DNA from: Sphingopyxis sp. PET50 | GTDB taxonomy: Bacteria > Pseudomonadota > Alphaproteobacteria > Sphingomonadales > Sphingomonadaceae | Length of the DNA stretch: 64,000 nucleotides | Direction of reading: 5' to 3' | NCBI RefSeq assembly: GCF_025244705.1 | Contig: NZ_CP104207.1 | Coordinates: 1,240,001 to 1,304,000 of the forward strand | Part shown: positions 20,251 through 31,396 of the stretch, one piece after another | How the letters are laid out: every line of letters begins with the position of its first letter | Position numbering within the stretch: the first letter of the stretch is position 1 | Made by a program: the position numbers and the translations under genes | The notes under the pieces: generated by a model | What the model saw: the letters and a program-made list of their open reading frames with translations, nothing else | The model's database searches: none | Told to the model about the DNA's origin: nothing

Positions 20251-21906
20251 GTGACCGCCGATACGATGATCGCGACCATCTTGCGTCAGGCTCCGGCCGA
20301 CCGGCGATCCTGCGTCGCGGCCTGGCGTCAGCTCTCCGATATTCTGGCTCAGCGCGGTAATCAACTGGACGATGACGATATTCGCCGCGCGCTTCATGCG
20401 CTCGCGGTCCTGCGCCCGCAGATACCCGAGGGGGTCCGCCACGATTGCGCGCGGGCGATCGCGCGACACAGCCGTTTTGCCCCTATCGTCGCCCTCTATG
20501 CCAATGACGTGCCTGCGGTGTCGCACGCGATGCTCCGCGACGCGCAACTCGCCGAGGAGGATTGGCTTGCGTTGCTTCCCGCGACCGGCCCGATGGCGCG
20601 TTCCTTCCTCGCGGCGCGGCGCGACCTGCCCGAAGGCGTCAATCGCGCACTCGCGAGTCTGGGAGCCGCGTCGGTCGCACTGCCGCAACCCGACCGCATC
20701 GCCGAGCCAGCGATCGAGTCCGATCCCGTAGTGGCGCCGCCTGCTGACACCGAGCCGAGCCAGATCAGCGAGCTTGTCCGCCGTATCGACAAATATCAGG
20801 CCGGTCGCGGTCAGGCCGCCGCTGCCGTCGCATCGCGTCCGGCAGCGCCTGCGGCACGCGAATCCTTCCTGTTCGAAACCGGCCCCGATGGCGTCATCCA
20901 CTGGGTAGAGGGCATAGCGCGCGGCGCCGTGATCGGCCTGTCGATCGCCGAGGCGGCGCTCGGCGGCGAGCCCGGCACCGACGGGGCTGCAGCGGGGGCC
21001 TTCCGCCAGCGCGCCGAGATGATCAACGCGCGGATGATCCTCGATGGTTCCGAGACCGACGCGGGCGAATGGCGTTTTTCGGCGCTGCCCTGGTTCGACC
21101 GCGCCAGCGGCCAGTTTCGCGGCTATCGCGGCAGTGCTCGGCGTCCGCAGCGCAACGAAATTCCCTATGGCCTGCCCGCCGAGGACAATGCCGGCGATTC
21201 GATCCGCCAGCTGATCCACGAGTTGCGCAGTCCGCTCAACGCCATCTCGGGCTTCGCGCAGATCATCTCGGGCCAGATGTTCGGACCCGTGAGCAGCGCC
21301 TATCGCGCGATGGCCGACACGATCGTCGCCGATGCGGCTGCTGTACAGGCGATCATCGACGATCTGCAGGCCGCGACCCGGCCCGTCGCCGAGACATCCG
21401 CCCCGGCGAGCGGCCACTGCGATATCGAAGCGATCACTGCGCAGGTCGAGCGGGACCTTGCACCCCTTTTCGTCGACCATGGCGTCGGTATCAGCATCTC
21501 GCGCGTCGGCGGTCCCTTTCACGCTGCGGTCGAGGAAATCGGTGCACGCCGGATGATCGGCCGCCTGATCACCGCGCTCGTCGATGTATCCGAATCGAAT
21601 GCATCGCTCGTCGGGCAATTGCTGACCGATCCGGCGCACAAGGATCAACTCCAGCTGCGCCTCGTCCGCCCGGTAGCGATCCGCTTCACCCCCGCGCGCG
21701 ACCTGCTCGACCCCAGTTACAGCCCCGAGGGCGACGCGCCGGGCGCCGCGATTCTCAGTCTCGGCTTCTCGCTGCGTCTCGTTGACAGTCTCGCGCGGGC
21801 GGCGGGGGGACGCCTCGATATCGGGCATAACGCCTTGACCTTGCACCTTCCCTCGGCCAACCCGGCATCGGCTGCGGATTCGACGGTCCAGCAGCGGAAC
21901 GACTGA
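20251..21906 (+). CDS. Sensor histidine kinase with degenerate ATPase domain
   Basis: This encodes 551 residues from GTG. Residues 1-190 are helical with no recognised sensor fold, and there are no transmembrane helices, so it is cytoplasmic. Residues about 205-300 resemble a PAS-like region (FLFETGPDGVIHWVEGIARG). The dimerisation domain has the phospho-acceptor in QLIHELRSPLNAISGFAQ (H323). The ATPase part is weak: no N-box asparagines are seen in RLITALVDVSESNAS and no DxGxG motif, while a remnant G2 box appears as GFSLRLVDSLARAAGG. It may be a kinase using diverged boxes or a pseudokinase. No response regulator is adjacent. Confidence 0.8.
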   Translation: MTADTMIATILRQAPADRRSCVAAWRQLSDILAQRGNQLDDDDIRRALHALAVLRPQIPEGVRHDCARAIARHSRFAPIVALYANDVPAVSHAMLRDAQLAEEDWLALLPATGPMARSFLAARRDLPEGVNRALASLGAASVALPQPDRIAEPAIESDPVVAPPADTEPSQISELVRRIDKYQAGRGQAAAAVASRPAAPAARESFLFETGPDGVIHWVEGIARGAVIGLSIAEAALGGEPGTDGAAAGAFRQRAEMINARMILDGSETDAGEWRFSALPWFDRASGQFRGYRGSARRPQRNEIPYGLPAEDNAGDSIRQLIHELRSPLNAISGFAQIISGQMFGPVSSAYRAMADTIVADAAAVQAIIDDLQAATRPVAETSAPASGHCDIEAITAQVERDLAPLFVDHGVGISISRVGGPFHAAVEEIGARRMIGRLITALVDVSESNASLVGQLLTDPAHKDQLQLRLVRPVAIRFTPARDLLDPSYSPEGDAPGAAILSLGFSLRLVDSLARAAGGRLDIGHNALTLHLPSANPASAADSTVQQRND

Positions 21907-21923
21907 TCGGGGCGGGGCGCCTC

Positions 21924-22959
21924 GTGCGGGGGAAGGGCTCGGTGGAACGGGCGGACAATCTGTTAGAGCCGCCCGCGGCATCCGATCTGGTCCGGTTGCG
22001 ACCGGACGAAAAGCCGCGTTTCTGGGTCACCATCGACACCGAAGAGGACTTCGACTGGTCGGCACCCTTTGCGCGCATCGGATACCGGCTCGATTCGGTT
22101 CCCGCGCTGGCCGATTGCCAGAGCTATTTCGAAGCCGCGAATGTCGCGCCCATCTATCTCGTCGACTGGCCGATCGTCGCCGATGACCGTGCCGTCGCGA
22201 TCCTCGGCGAAGCGCGCGCGGCGGGGCGGTGCGAGGTCGGGGCGCAGCTGCATCCCTGGGTCACGCCGCCGCACGACGAAGAGGTGAACGAGCGCAACAG
22301 CTATACCGGCAACCTGCCGCCCGAACTGCAGCGCGCCAAGATGACCGCACTGCGCGATGCGATTCGCGACGGCTTCGGCGAAGCTCCGACCGTCTATCGT
22401 GCCGGGCGCTATGGCCTCGGTCCCGACAGCGCGGCGATGCTCGCCGATCTCGGCTTCCGCTGCGACACGTCGGTGCGCTCGGGCTTCGATTACCGTCCCG
22501 GCCATGGCCCCGATTATCGCGCCATGCCGCTCTATCCCTGGTGGACGCGGAGCGCCGACCGGCGCTTGCTTGAAGTCCCGGTGACCACCGTCTTCGGCGG
22601 GCTGCTCGGAAAAGCGGGGCGCTGGCTTTACCATCGGACCTCGTCGAACAGCCACGCGGCCTTCGCGCGGCTCGGCCTTGCCGAGCGGATTGCGCTGACG
22701 CCCGAGGGCATTCCCGCCGCCAAGGCGTGCCACGCCATCGACATCGCGGTCGAGACGCGGCTGCCCATACTCAACTTCTCGTTCCACTCGCCGTCGCTGC
22801 AGCCGGGCAATACCCCCTATGTTCGCACCGACGCCGATCTTTCCGATTTCTATCGCTGGTGGGGCGTGGTGCTCGATCATCTCGCCAAACGCGGCGTCGA
22901 ACCGACGACGACGGCTGAAATTCTCGATATGGCGCAGCGGAATGCGGCCGAGCGGCTGA
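21924..22959 (+). CDS. Polysaccharide deacetylase-like (NodB-fold) protein
   Basis: The NodB-type metal site is visible as VTIDTEEDFDW (Asp-Glu-Glu-Asp), with histidines in GAQLHPWVTPP and NFSFHSPSLQPG, and the segment VYRAGRYGLGPDSAAML is typical. It probably removes acyl groups from an envelope polysaccharide, or acts on a related carbohydrate amide. As sequenced the frame runs on into the tRNA gene to 23048. Removing the A at 22951 (GCCG[A]GCGG) gives AAGG and TGA at 22957-22959, a 344-residue protein ending 51 bases before the tRNA. This fits the recurrent insertion context. Start is GTG 21924, with a second GTG at 21942 possible. Confidence 0.82.
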
Positions 22960-23010
22960 ACGCGCTTGCCAAGCTTTGCTACGCTCCGCTATCGCGCATC
23001 ATCCCTCCGG

Positions 23011-23086
23011 GGGCCTGTAGCTCAATGGTTAGAGCTGGCCGCTCATAACGGCTAGGTTGCGGGTTCGAGTCCTGCCGGGCCCACCA
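23011..23086 (+). tRNA. tRNA with CAT anticodon, probably tRNA-Ile2 (lysidine type)
   Basis: The 76-base cloverleaf has acceptor stem GGGCCTG/CGGGCCC with encoded CCA, D arm GCTCAATGGTTAGAGC, anticodon arm GGCCG-CTCATAA-CGGCT and T arm GCGGGTTCGAGTCCTGC. The CAT anticodon could be elongator Met or Ile2. The GGGCC acceptor and the D-loop pattern resemble E. coli ileX-type tRNAs, so Ile2 is favoured. Confidence 0.9.
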
Positions 23087-23142
23087 TTTTCCTTGCAAAT
23101 CGAAACCCGCCCCGCTCCAATGCCCGAAAATATCGGGGAGCG

Positions 23143-24621
23143 ATGGGCTTGAAGAAACGAACAATCCTGCTCGGCGGACTTGCTGTCTTGGCTGTCGTCG
23201 CCGGCACGGTCGCGTTCCGCACCGCCAGCTTTGCGCCCGCCGACATCGCCGATGGCGGCGATATCCCGCTCGCCGCCGCGCCCGCCTATGATCTCGCCGA
23301 CGCCGTCGCGCATCTCAGCGCCGCGGCGCAGATCCCGACCATTTCGCATCAGGACCCGGCCGACAACCAGATCGCCGAATGGGACCGGCTCCATGTCTGG
23401 CTTGCGGCGACCTATCCCGCGACCCATGGCGCCATGACGCGGACGATCCTGCCGAACCGGACGCTCATCTATCATTGGCCGGGCAGCGATGCCTCGCTCG
23501 CGCCGGTCATCCTCATGGCGCATCAGGACGTCGTGCCGGTGACCGAAGGGACGGAGAAGGACTGGAAATATCCGCCTTTCGCCGGGACCATCGCCGAAAA
23601 CGCGGTGTGGGGTAGGGGCACGGTCGACGACAAGGGCTCGCTGATCGGCCTGTTCGAGGCGATCGAGGCGCTGGCGAAATCGGGGTTCAGACCCAAACGC
23701 GGCATCTATCTCGTCTCGGGCCATGACGAGGAAGCCGGCGGCACCGGTGCGATCGCCGCGGCGGCAAAGCTGAAGGCCGAGGGCGTGAAGGCGATCTTCA
23801 CTCTCGACGAGGGCAGCATCGTGCTCACCGACACGCCTGTCATCGACGGCCCCGCGATCATGATCGGCATTGCCGAAAAAGGCTATGCCACGCTGAAGGT
23901 CACCGCCAATGCGCCCGGCGGGCACAGCTCGATGCCGCCCGCCGAAACAGGCGTCGAAACGCTGGCAAGGGCGGTGCTAGACATCACCGGCGATCCCTTC
24001 CCGATCGAATTCCGCGGCCCGGGCGCCTCGATGATCGAGGCGCTCGCCGCGAAAAAGGGGGGCACGACCAAGATGGCGGTCGCCAACCCCTGGCTGTTTT
24101 CTCCGCTCCTGAAGCGCCAGCTTGGCAGTGCGCCGACCACCGCCGCGGCCTTTCACACCACCATCGCTCCCACGATGCTGGAGGGCAGCCCCAAGGAGAA
24201 TGTCCTGCCGCAATCGGCCAGTGCGCTCATCAACTACCGCATTGCACCGTGGAACACGTCCGCCGACGTCATGGCACGTGCCAAGGCGGCGGTCGGCGAT
24301 GCCAAGGTCGATCTTGCCTGGGTGAAGCCGCCGCGCGAACCCTCGCGCATCTCCTCCACCAGCTCGCAGGGCTGGAAATGGATCGCGGCCGCCGCGCGCG
24401 CCGATGCGCCGCAGGCGGTGCTGACCCCGACGCTCGTCGTCGCAGGTACCGACAGCCGCAGCATGGAACCGGTGTCCGAGGACGTCTATCGCTTCATGCC
24501 GATGCACTTCTCGCTGAAGGAATCGGCGATGATCCACGGCACCAACGAACATATGAAGGTCGACAGCTTCAAGCGCATGATCGACTTCTACGCGCGGCTG
24601 ATCGCGACATCGGCGGGATAG
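23143..24621 (+). CDS. M20 family carboxypeptidase (PM20D1/CPS1-like)
   Basis: This is a 492-residue Zn-dependent peptidase with an N-terminal membrane anchor or signal (ILLGGLAVLAVVAGTVAF), so it acts outside the cytoplasm. Metal and catalytic residues are seen in MAHQDVVPV (H127, D129), GRGTVDDKG (D162) and GHDEEAGG (E196, E197). The lid domain has APGGHSSMPP, with GTDSRSM and IHGTNEHM near the C-terminus. The long form with an N-terminal helix corresponds to the PM20D1/carboxypeptidase S group. It stands alone after the tRNA and is followed by a small secreted protein. Confidence 0.93.
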   Translation: MGLKKRTILLGGLAVLAVVAGTVAFRTASFAPADIADGGDIPLAAAPAYDLADAVAHLSAAAQIPTISHQDPADNQIAEWDRLHVWLAATYPATHGAMTRTILPNRTLIYHWPGSDASLAPVILMAHQDVVPVTEGTEKDWKYPPFAGTIAENAVWGRGTVDDKGSLIGLFEAIEALAKSGFRPKRGIYLVSGHDEEAGGTGAIAAAAKLKAEGVKAIFTLDEGSIVLTDTPVIDGPAIMIGIAEKGYATLKVTANAPGGHSSMPPAETGVETLARAVLDITGDPFPIEFRGPGASMIEALAAKKGGTTKMAVANPWLFSPLLKRQLGSAPTTAAAFHTTIAPTMLEGSPKENVLPQSASALINYRIAPWNTSADVMARAKAAVGDAKVDLAWVKPPREPSRISSTSSQGWKWIAAAARADAPQAVLTPTLVVAGTDSRSMEPVSEDVYRFMPMHFSLKESAMIHGTNEHMKVDSFKRMIDFYARLIATSAG

Positions 24622-24641
24622 GCAGTCAGGAGATCAAGGTC

Positions 24642-24947
24642 ATGAAATATCTGTATCGTTACGCCGCCGCGGCGCTTCTAGCCGCCAGCCTGCCGGCACA
24701 TGCCGCCTTGCCGCCGCAATATCAGCGAACCGCCGAATTGAAGGCAATCCTCGACAACGCCGATGTCGTCGGCGCCTTCGAGGGGCGCCCGATCGACCGC
24801 GTCGAATGGGTGGCGGAGGACCAGTATCGCGTCACGGCGGGCCGTTGCATCCTCGCCGTCGCGATCGTCGGCAAGCCGCTGCCACCCGGCATGGTCGGAG
24901 CGCGCCGCTTCGATGTCGTGCCCGGAAAGGTCGAATGTACGGAGTAG
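24642..24947 (+). CDS. Small secreted protein of unknown function
   Basis: This encodes 101 residues, starting 20 bases after the peptidase gene with a good ribosome site (CAGGAG). Residues 1-22 are a signal peptide (YRYAAAALLAASLPAHA). The mature 80 residues contain two cysteines (GRCILAV and KVECTE), likely a disulfide, and a compact pattern FEGRPIDRVEWVAEDQYRV. It is probably co-transcribed with the M20 peptidase. No family recognised. Confidence 0.72.
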   Translation: MKYLYRYAAAALLAASLPAHAALPPQYQRTAELKAILDNADVVGAFEGRPIDRVEWVAEDQYRVTAGRCILAVAIVGKPLPPGMVGARRFDVVPGKVECTE

Positions 24948-25001
24948 GCACCGCTTTCCACTTGCCCTTCGCCGGACCCAAACCTAAGGCCGTCCGCGGT
25001 T

Positions 25002-25081
<80 letters not shown>

Positions 25082-25339
25082 TTGGCCATCATGGATCAAA
25101 CCGCGCCGTTTTCGGCTGCCAGCCGCGGCTCGCATGGTGGTTTAATGGGTTCCAGATCAATGGCTTGAACGGCAAAGCCGGGCTAGACGCGGATAAATTG
25201 CGCCTGCAGCCATCCATAACGGACATATCATCGCCTATTATCGGTCGGGCAAACATGGTCGCCTCCCCCAACGACCAGCGCTCTCTTTGGCCCCAGCATC
25301 CGCCGGTCCGGCGCCTGGTCCTTCAGGGGAGGGTGAACC

Positions 25340-26447
25340 ATGTACCGTTATGCCTACGCCGCCGCTATGTTATCCGCCTTCTGCGCCGTTCCGGCCCAAG
25401 CCCAGGCCGAGCGATGTTCCGATGTACTGATTTCGAGCAACGTCGCTTGGCAATATGATACCAGCCTGCGCATCGCGACGATGAACCTGATCGACCGCTC
25501 CAATTTCGAGAGCAAGCGCAAGAGCTTGTCGGGCGGAGCGGATTTCATCGTCAACGGGACGCCGATCAGCGCCTTTGCCAATTTCGACCAGTTCAACGAG
25601 GCGCGTTCGCGAGAGGTCCAACAAAGCCGGTTTAATTACGATTTTAACGAGTCGGCCTATTATGTCGCGCAGTTCGTGCCGCGAGAGGCATTCAGCGCCT
25701 ATGTCGAATGCCTGCGCATCCGCAAGCAGCAGGCCGTCGGGCTCCACCTGATCCCGATCGAGATATCGCCCGACTATTTCGCCGCCGACATTTTCTGGAA
25801 TTCGCCGCCGCCCGGAACTCCGGCGACGCTGAGGGTCGAACTCGCCGGAGGTTCGTTCACCGAGGAGCCGCCGGAAACCATGTCGGCGCAAAGCTATCAC
25901 CCGCTCAACGTGCGGCGCGTCGAAGGACAGCCGATGCGGCTGACGGTGTCGGCGAACGGCTTCCAGCCCGAGCGGATCGCGATCCCGCGCTACGAGGCGC
26001 CGGCGAAAGTCGAGCCCTGGGAGATCAAGGGCTTTCGCCCGCGGATCGAGGTGCTGACGCACATCCAGTCACTCGCCGACATCAAGGGCGTGGGCGGCGA
26101 ATGGGTCGGCACGAAGGGCCGCAGCCTACGGCTGGAGGGGCTGTCGCTCGACATCACCGACAATGTGCCGGGACTTGGGCTGGAATATATGTGTCATATC
26201 GAGGGCAGCGGCGACACGCCCTATATGAGCGAGCCCCGGTTTTGCGGCACGCGGGGCGAAAGCCGGCGTGTTGAAGGCTGGGCAGTGCGCCTGACCGGGC
26301 CAGCGGCGCCTTTCTTCTCGCTCCAATATTGGTGCCATCTCGAAGGGCACGCCGACGTCGGGCCGGTGACGAGCGAACAATATTGCGGGACGCGCGGCGA
26401 AAGCCGAGCGGATGGAAGCGATCAAGATCGTCGTCGAACGCAAATGA
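25340..26447 (+). CDS. Secreted protein with three C-terminal ChW-like repeats (one frame break)
   Basis: The protein is 368 residues after restoration. A signal peptide (residues 1-22, ending VPAQAQA) is followed by an unrecognised domain of about 230 residues. Three repeats of about 40 residues follow, with the core GT(K/R)GxSxRxE: GTKGRSLRLEGLSLDI, CGTRGESRRVEGWAVRL and CGTRGESRRMEAIKIVV. The second and third begin EYMCHIEG and QYWCHLEG. The pattern matches the ChW (clostridial hydrophobic W) repeat of extracellular proteins. The third repeat is completed only when the A at 26407 (GCCG[A]GCGG) is removed, giving RRMEAIKIVVERK and TGA 26445-26447. Function unknown, extracellular or periplasmic binding plausible. 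Confidence 0.75.
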
Positions 26448-26494
26448 TCCGCGCGGGGCGGCGGCGATCTTGGCCGCCGTCAGATACATCGAAC

Positions 26495-26527
26495 GAAAAA
26501 AGGCGGCCTTCCCGAGGAAGGCCGCCT
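26495..26527 (-). terminator. Rho-independent terminator of the Ala-rich lipoprotein gene
   Basis: AGGCGGCCTTCC and GGAAGGCCGCCT form a perfect 12-base stem with loop CGA. On the minus strand it is followed by a T run (A6 on the plus strand at 26495-26500). It lies about 36 bases past the lipoprotein stop and could also stop transcription from the converging ChW-protein gene. Confidence 0.85.
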
Positions 26528-26562
26528 CTTTCGTTTCAGTCATCGCCCCGAAGGGCTGCGAC

Positions 26563-26814
26563 TTACTTCTTTTCTTCAGCCGGAGCGGCAGCGGCGCCTT
26601 CAGCGGCCGGAGCGGCAGCGGCCGGAGCAGCGCCTTCGGCGGCCGGGGCAGCGGCTTCGGCGGTCGCGGCGGCGGCGTCGGCGCCTTCGGCGACGGGCTC
26701 GGCAGCGGCTTCAGCAGCCGGGGCTTCCGGGGTGGCTTCTTCAGCAGCCTTTTCACCGCAAGCGGCGAGGGCGAACATGCTGGCAGCAACGGCGATAGCA
26801 GCAAACTTCTTCAT
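26563..26814 (-). CDS. Small Ala/Glu/Pro-rich lipoprotein
   Basis: This encodes 83 residues from ATG 26814, which follows a good ribosome site (AGGGAG). Residues 1-20 are a lipoprotein signal (MKKFAAIAVAASMFALAAC) with lipobox LAAC. The mature chain is almost entirely Ala, Pro and Glu (EAPAAEAAAEP, AEGADAAAATAEAAAP) and ends APAEEKK, so it is probably extended and disordered. It has its own promoter and strong terminator and is likely an abundant single-gene transcript, similar in style to small envelope lipoproteins. No specific function assigned. Confidence 0.78.
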   Translation of the reverse strand: MKKFAAIAVAASMFALAACGEKAAEEATPEAPAAEAAAEPVAEGADAAAATAEAAAPAAEGAAPAAAAPAAEGAAAAPAEEKK

Positions 26815-26876
26815 GATGTGTGGCTCCCTAAAATGCCTTTCCGCGATGGGGAAGTTTCCCGTCCCGCGAGCGGCGG

Positions 26877-26904
26877 GATTTAGCCGTTCCGTGCCAATCG
26901 TCAA
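26877..26904 (-). promoter_or_regulatory. Candidate sigma-70 promoter for the Ala-rich lipoprotein
   Basis: On the minus strand TTGACG (26904-26899) and TAAATC (26882-26877) are separated by 16 bases, close to the -35/-10 consensus. They end about 63 bases upstream of the lipoprotein ATG. No other gene lies between. Confidence 0.5.
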
Positions 26905-26960
26905 CAAAAATAATTGAGTTGAGGCGGCGGCGGCAGAAATCCTACCTTTTTAGTTGAGTA

Positions 26961-28390
26961 TCAAGGCAGTTCGGCGTCGCTGCTTTCGGCGAGAATCGCC
27001 AGAGTCGCGGTCCAGGCAACCACATTCTGCCTGAGTTGCGCCGGATCGATCTTGTCGAGCGTGTCGTCGGCCGTATGGTGCAGATCGAAATAGCGCGTGC
27101 CGTCCTGTTGCAGGTCGATCGCGGGGATCCCGGCCGCGACGAGCGCACCGATATCGGCCCCGCCGCTCGCCGGCGTCTTGCCGCGCACGATCCCGAAAGC
27201 GGACAGTTCGGCGGCGATCCGGTCCTCGAGTCCCTTGGCGCTGGCGGGCAATTTGAAATTGACGCGCCAGACGCGGTCCGCCCCGAAATCCGATTCAAGC
27301 GCGACCGCATGTTTCTCCGTGCCATGTTTTGCGAAATAGGCCTTGCCGCCGAACACCCCGACCTCTTCGGCGCCCGCCCACAGGATGCGGATCGTGCGGC
27401 GCGGCTGGTCGCAGCGGTCATCACATGCTTCGCGGCCGCCGTGACGATGCCACAGCCCGCCGCATCGTCGATCGCCCCGGTACCGAGGTCCCAGCTGTCG
27501 AGGTGGCAGGCGATCATGACTGGACTCGCAGCAGGATCGCTGCCCGGCACCTCGGCAACGACATTGCCCGAATGCTTCGTGCCCAGATTCTGCGGGGTCA
27601 GCACAAGCTTCATGCGCACCGGCTCGGGAATATAGCCGAGTTCGGTCTGCTCCTTGGGCATCATCAGCGCGCGCTTCCACTGGCGCACCAGCTGGTCAGC
27701 GTCGGGGTTCGACAGCGCGCCCGCGGGGATAGGCTTCACGCCGTCTTCGAAATTGGTGCCGCCGACGTGCGGCACGCGGTGGTTGTCGGTGCCGATCGAG
27801 CGGATGACGACCGCGATCGCGCCCTTCTTCGACGCGGCGTTGGCGCCAAGGAAGCGCCCGCGGCCATATTGGCCATAGCCGCTGCCGTCCTGCGCCGGCT
27901 CCATCTGGTTGTCGATGAAGACGATCTTGCCCTTCACCTGCGTGTCGGGCGCCGCGACCAGCGCATCATAGCTCGCGAAATAGACAATATCGCCTTCAAT
28001 CCCCTTGGGTCCGGTCGAGGCACTGTTGCCGAGCGCCGAGATGGTCAGCTTCTGGGGAAGGAACGGGCCGATCAGCGACGCCTCCTCGGTGCCGCGCACC
28101 CACACCGGCATGTCGAACTGTTCCTCACGGACATTGGCGAACCCCATTGCCTGCAATCGCGCCACCGCCCAGCGCCGCGCGGCGGCTTCGGCTTCGGTCC
28201 CCGCCATGCGCTGGCCGATCTCGGTCGTCAGATCCTCGGTGATCGACCAGGCGATATCGTCGCCGCGCTGTGCCAACTGAACTGCGGTCGGCGGCGGAGG
28301 AGGCGGAATGGCGGTGGCGCTGGAGGCGATGAACGCCGTGGAGGCAAAGGCGAAGCCCGCCGTGCGGACCAGGGGAGCGATGATTTTCAT
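26961..28390 (-). CDS. M28 family zinc aminopeptidase/carboxypeptidase (frame broken by one missing base)
   Basis: This is a secreted metallopeptidase, 476 residues when restored. The signal peptide (KIIAPLVRTAGFAFASTAF) precedes a PA-type inserted domain, with GKIVFIDNQMEP and GGTNFEDGVKPIPAGALS. Zn ligands are seen in IACHLDSWD, TGAIDDAAGCG, WAGAEEVGVFGG, ALESDFG and the C-terminal LHHTADDTLDKID. The frame changes at about 27410-27412. Adding one base (GCTGC-GACCAG to a GCTGCnGACCAG pattern) gives TAADQPRRTIRILWAGAEEVG. This is one of the few breaks needing a missing rather than an extra base. It diverges from ettA. Confidence 0.88.
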
Positions 28391-28517
28391 GTCGCTTTCG
28401 TAACCGCCAGCAGCGCGCGCGCAAGCGCCGATTGCCAAGCAGCCGCCCATTCGCTAACCGGCGCGCAACATCTCTCCCGGCCGCCCGCGCGGCCCAGCCA
28501 CCACCGGAGCAAATCCC

Positions 28518-30197
<1,680 letters not shown>

Positions 30198-30202
30198 CCG
30201 GC

Positions 30203-30649
30203 ATGGCGGTGGAGGGCACTCCAATCTCGTCGAGCGCGATCCGCCTGGATGCGGATGCGCTCAACGATTTCATGAAGCGGGCCTTCCCCCATGCCGAACC
30301 GGGGTCGCGCGGCTATGTGGTCTGTGCCGCGCCGGGCCATGTCCGGGCACGGATGGACCCCAATGACAAGGCGCTCCGTCCGGGCGGGCTGATCTCGGGC
30401 CCGACGCAGATGGGGTTCGCCGACATGGCTGCCTATGCGCTCGTCCTTGCGCATATCGGCCCGGTGGCGATGGCGGTGACCAGCGGCCTCAATTATCAGT
30501 TCCTGCGTCCTTGCCGGCCCGGCCCCTTGTTCGCCGACGCGTCGATGCTGCGGCTCGGCAAGCGGCTTGCCGTCATGGACGTGCGCATCTGGACCGACGA
30601 CCCCGACAAACCAGTCGGGCAGGCGAATGTGACCTACGCCATTCCGTGA
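30203..30649 (+). CDS. PaaI-type hotdog thioesterase family protein
   Basis: This 148-residue hotdog-fold protein starts six bases after ettA. The family pattern includes RPGGLISGPTQMGFADMAAYA (HotDog helix with the catalytic Asp) and AVTSGLNYQFLRPCRPG, then RLAVMDVRIW and the closing strand VGQANVTYAIP. It probably hydrolyses aryl- or acyl-CoA thioesters, substrate unknown. It is probably co-transcribed with ettA, and the next gene converges from the other strand. Confidence 0.85.
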   Translation: MAVEGTPISSSAIRLDADALNDFMKRAFPHAEPGSRGYVVCAAPGHVRARMDPNDKALRPGGLISGPTQMGFADMAAYALVLAHIGPVAMAVTSGLNYQFLRPCRPGPLFADASMLRLGKRLAVMDVRIWTDDPDKPVGQANVTYAIP

Positions 30650-30717
30650 CCGGCAACGACGTCGGCATTCGGGTAAAGACGGACACTTAGCTGCCCTCCC
30701 GCCCGCGAAAGGCAAGA

Positions 30718-31339
30718 TCAGCGCGCCTGAAAGGTCTGCTGAACCCCGAAAGCGGACGCGACGCGCGTGCGCTTCATCGTGCTCGAGCAGCGCAATATCC
30801 TCGGACGGCCCGAGCTCATCCTTTTCGGGCCGGAGCAAGTCGAGCGCGAACATCGCGGCATGGTGGCGAATCGATCCGCGGTCGCCGTCTTCGAACTGTA
30901 CCCGCTGGGTGAAATAAGCGTCGGGATCCTGCCCGCGCAGCCCGCGCGCGAAGACCACGAGCCCGACCGGCTTCTTCTCCGATCCGCCGCCTGGGCTGGC
31001 GATCCCGGTGATCGCGACCGCGACGTCGGCGTCGCTGTTCGCCAGCGCGCCGGTCACCATCGCCCAAGCGGTGGCCAGCGACACTTCTCCGAACGTTTCC
31101 AATATCTCGGTGCTGACGTCGAGCTGGCGTTGCTTGGCATCGGCCGAATAGGTAACGAAGCCCGCCGAAAACACGTCCGAACTGCCGGGAACGTCGGTCA
31201 GCGCCACGCATACCATGCCGCCGGTGCAGCTTTCGGCGACCGCGACTCGCCGCGCGGCCGCGCGATTGGCCGCCAGCACGGTGTCGGCGAGCGCCGCGCG
31301 TCTGGCGCTCCGCTCCTTGGTTTGACGGGCGCCGGTCAT
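30718..31339 (-). CDS. pncC: CinA C-terminal domain protein (nicotinamide-nucleotide amidase), 3' end uncertain
   Basis: Stand-alone CinA/PncC domain that deamidates nicotinamide mononucleotide in NAD salvage. Diagnostic segments are VAVAESCTGGMVCVALTDVPGS, FSAGFVTYSADAK and AVAITGIASPGGGSEKKPVG. The core ends near IRHHAAMFALDLLRP. As sequenced the frame stays open far beyond and would overlap the converging thioesterase gene. Removing one base at 30813 (plus strand CCCG[A]GCTC) gives a stop at 30718-30720, between the two converging genes. The end is therefore an inference, while the core is clear. Confidence 0.82.
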
Positions 31340-31396
31340 CGGCGAGACAAGATGGAGAGCACTGAAATTCTCCTTTATGCGCGCGGGCGGCGGGCT

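Noticed and set aside
22960..23048. C-terminal extension of the deacetylase reading through the tRNA gene
   Set aside because: The extension has no family character and overlaps 38 bases of tRNA. Removing the suspect A at 22951 gives a stop at 22957-22959.
23029..23925. Long minus-strand open frame across the tRNA and M20 peptidase gene
   Set aside because: It is antisense to a well-supported peptidase and its end reads tRNA antisense (RTRNLAV-type ending), so it is a composition artefact.
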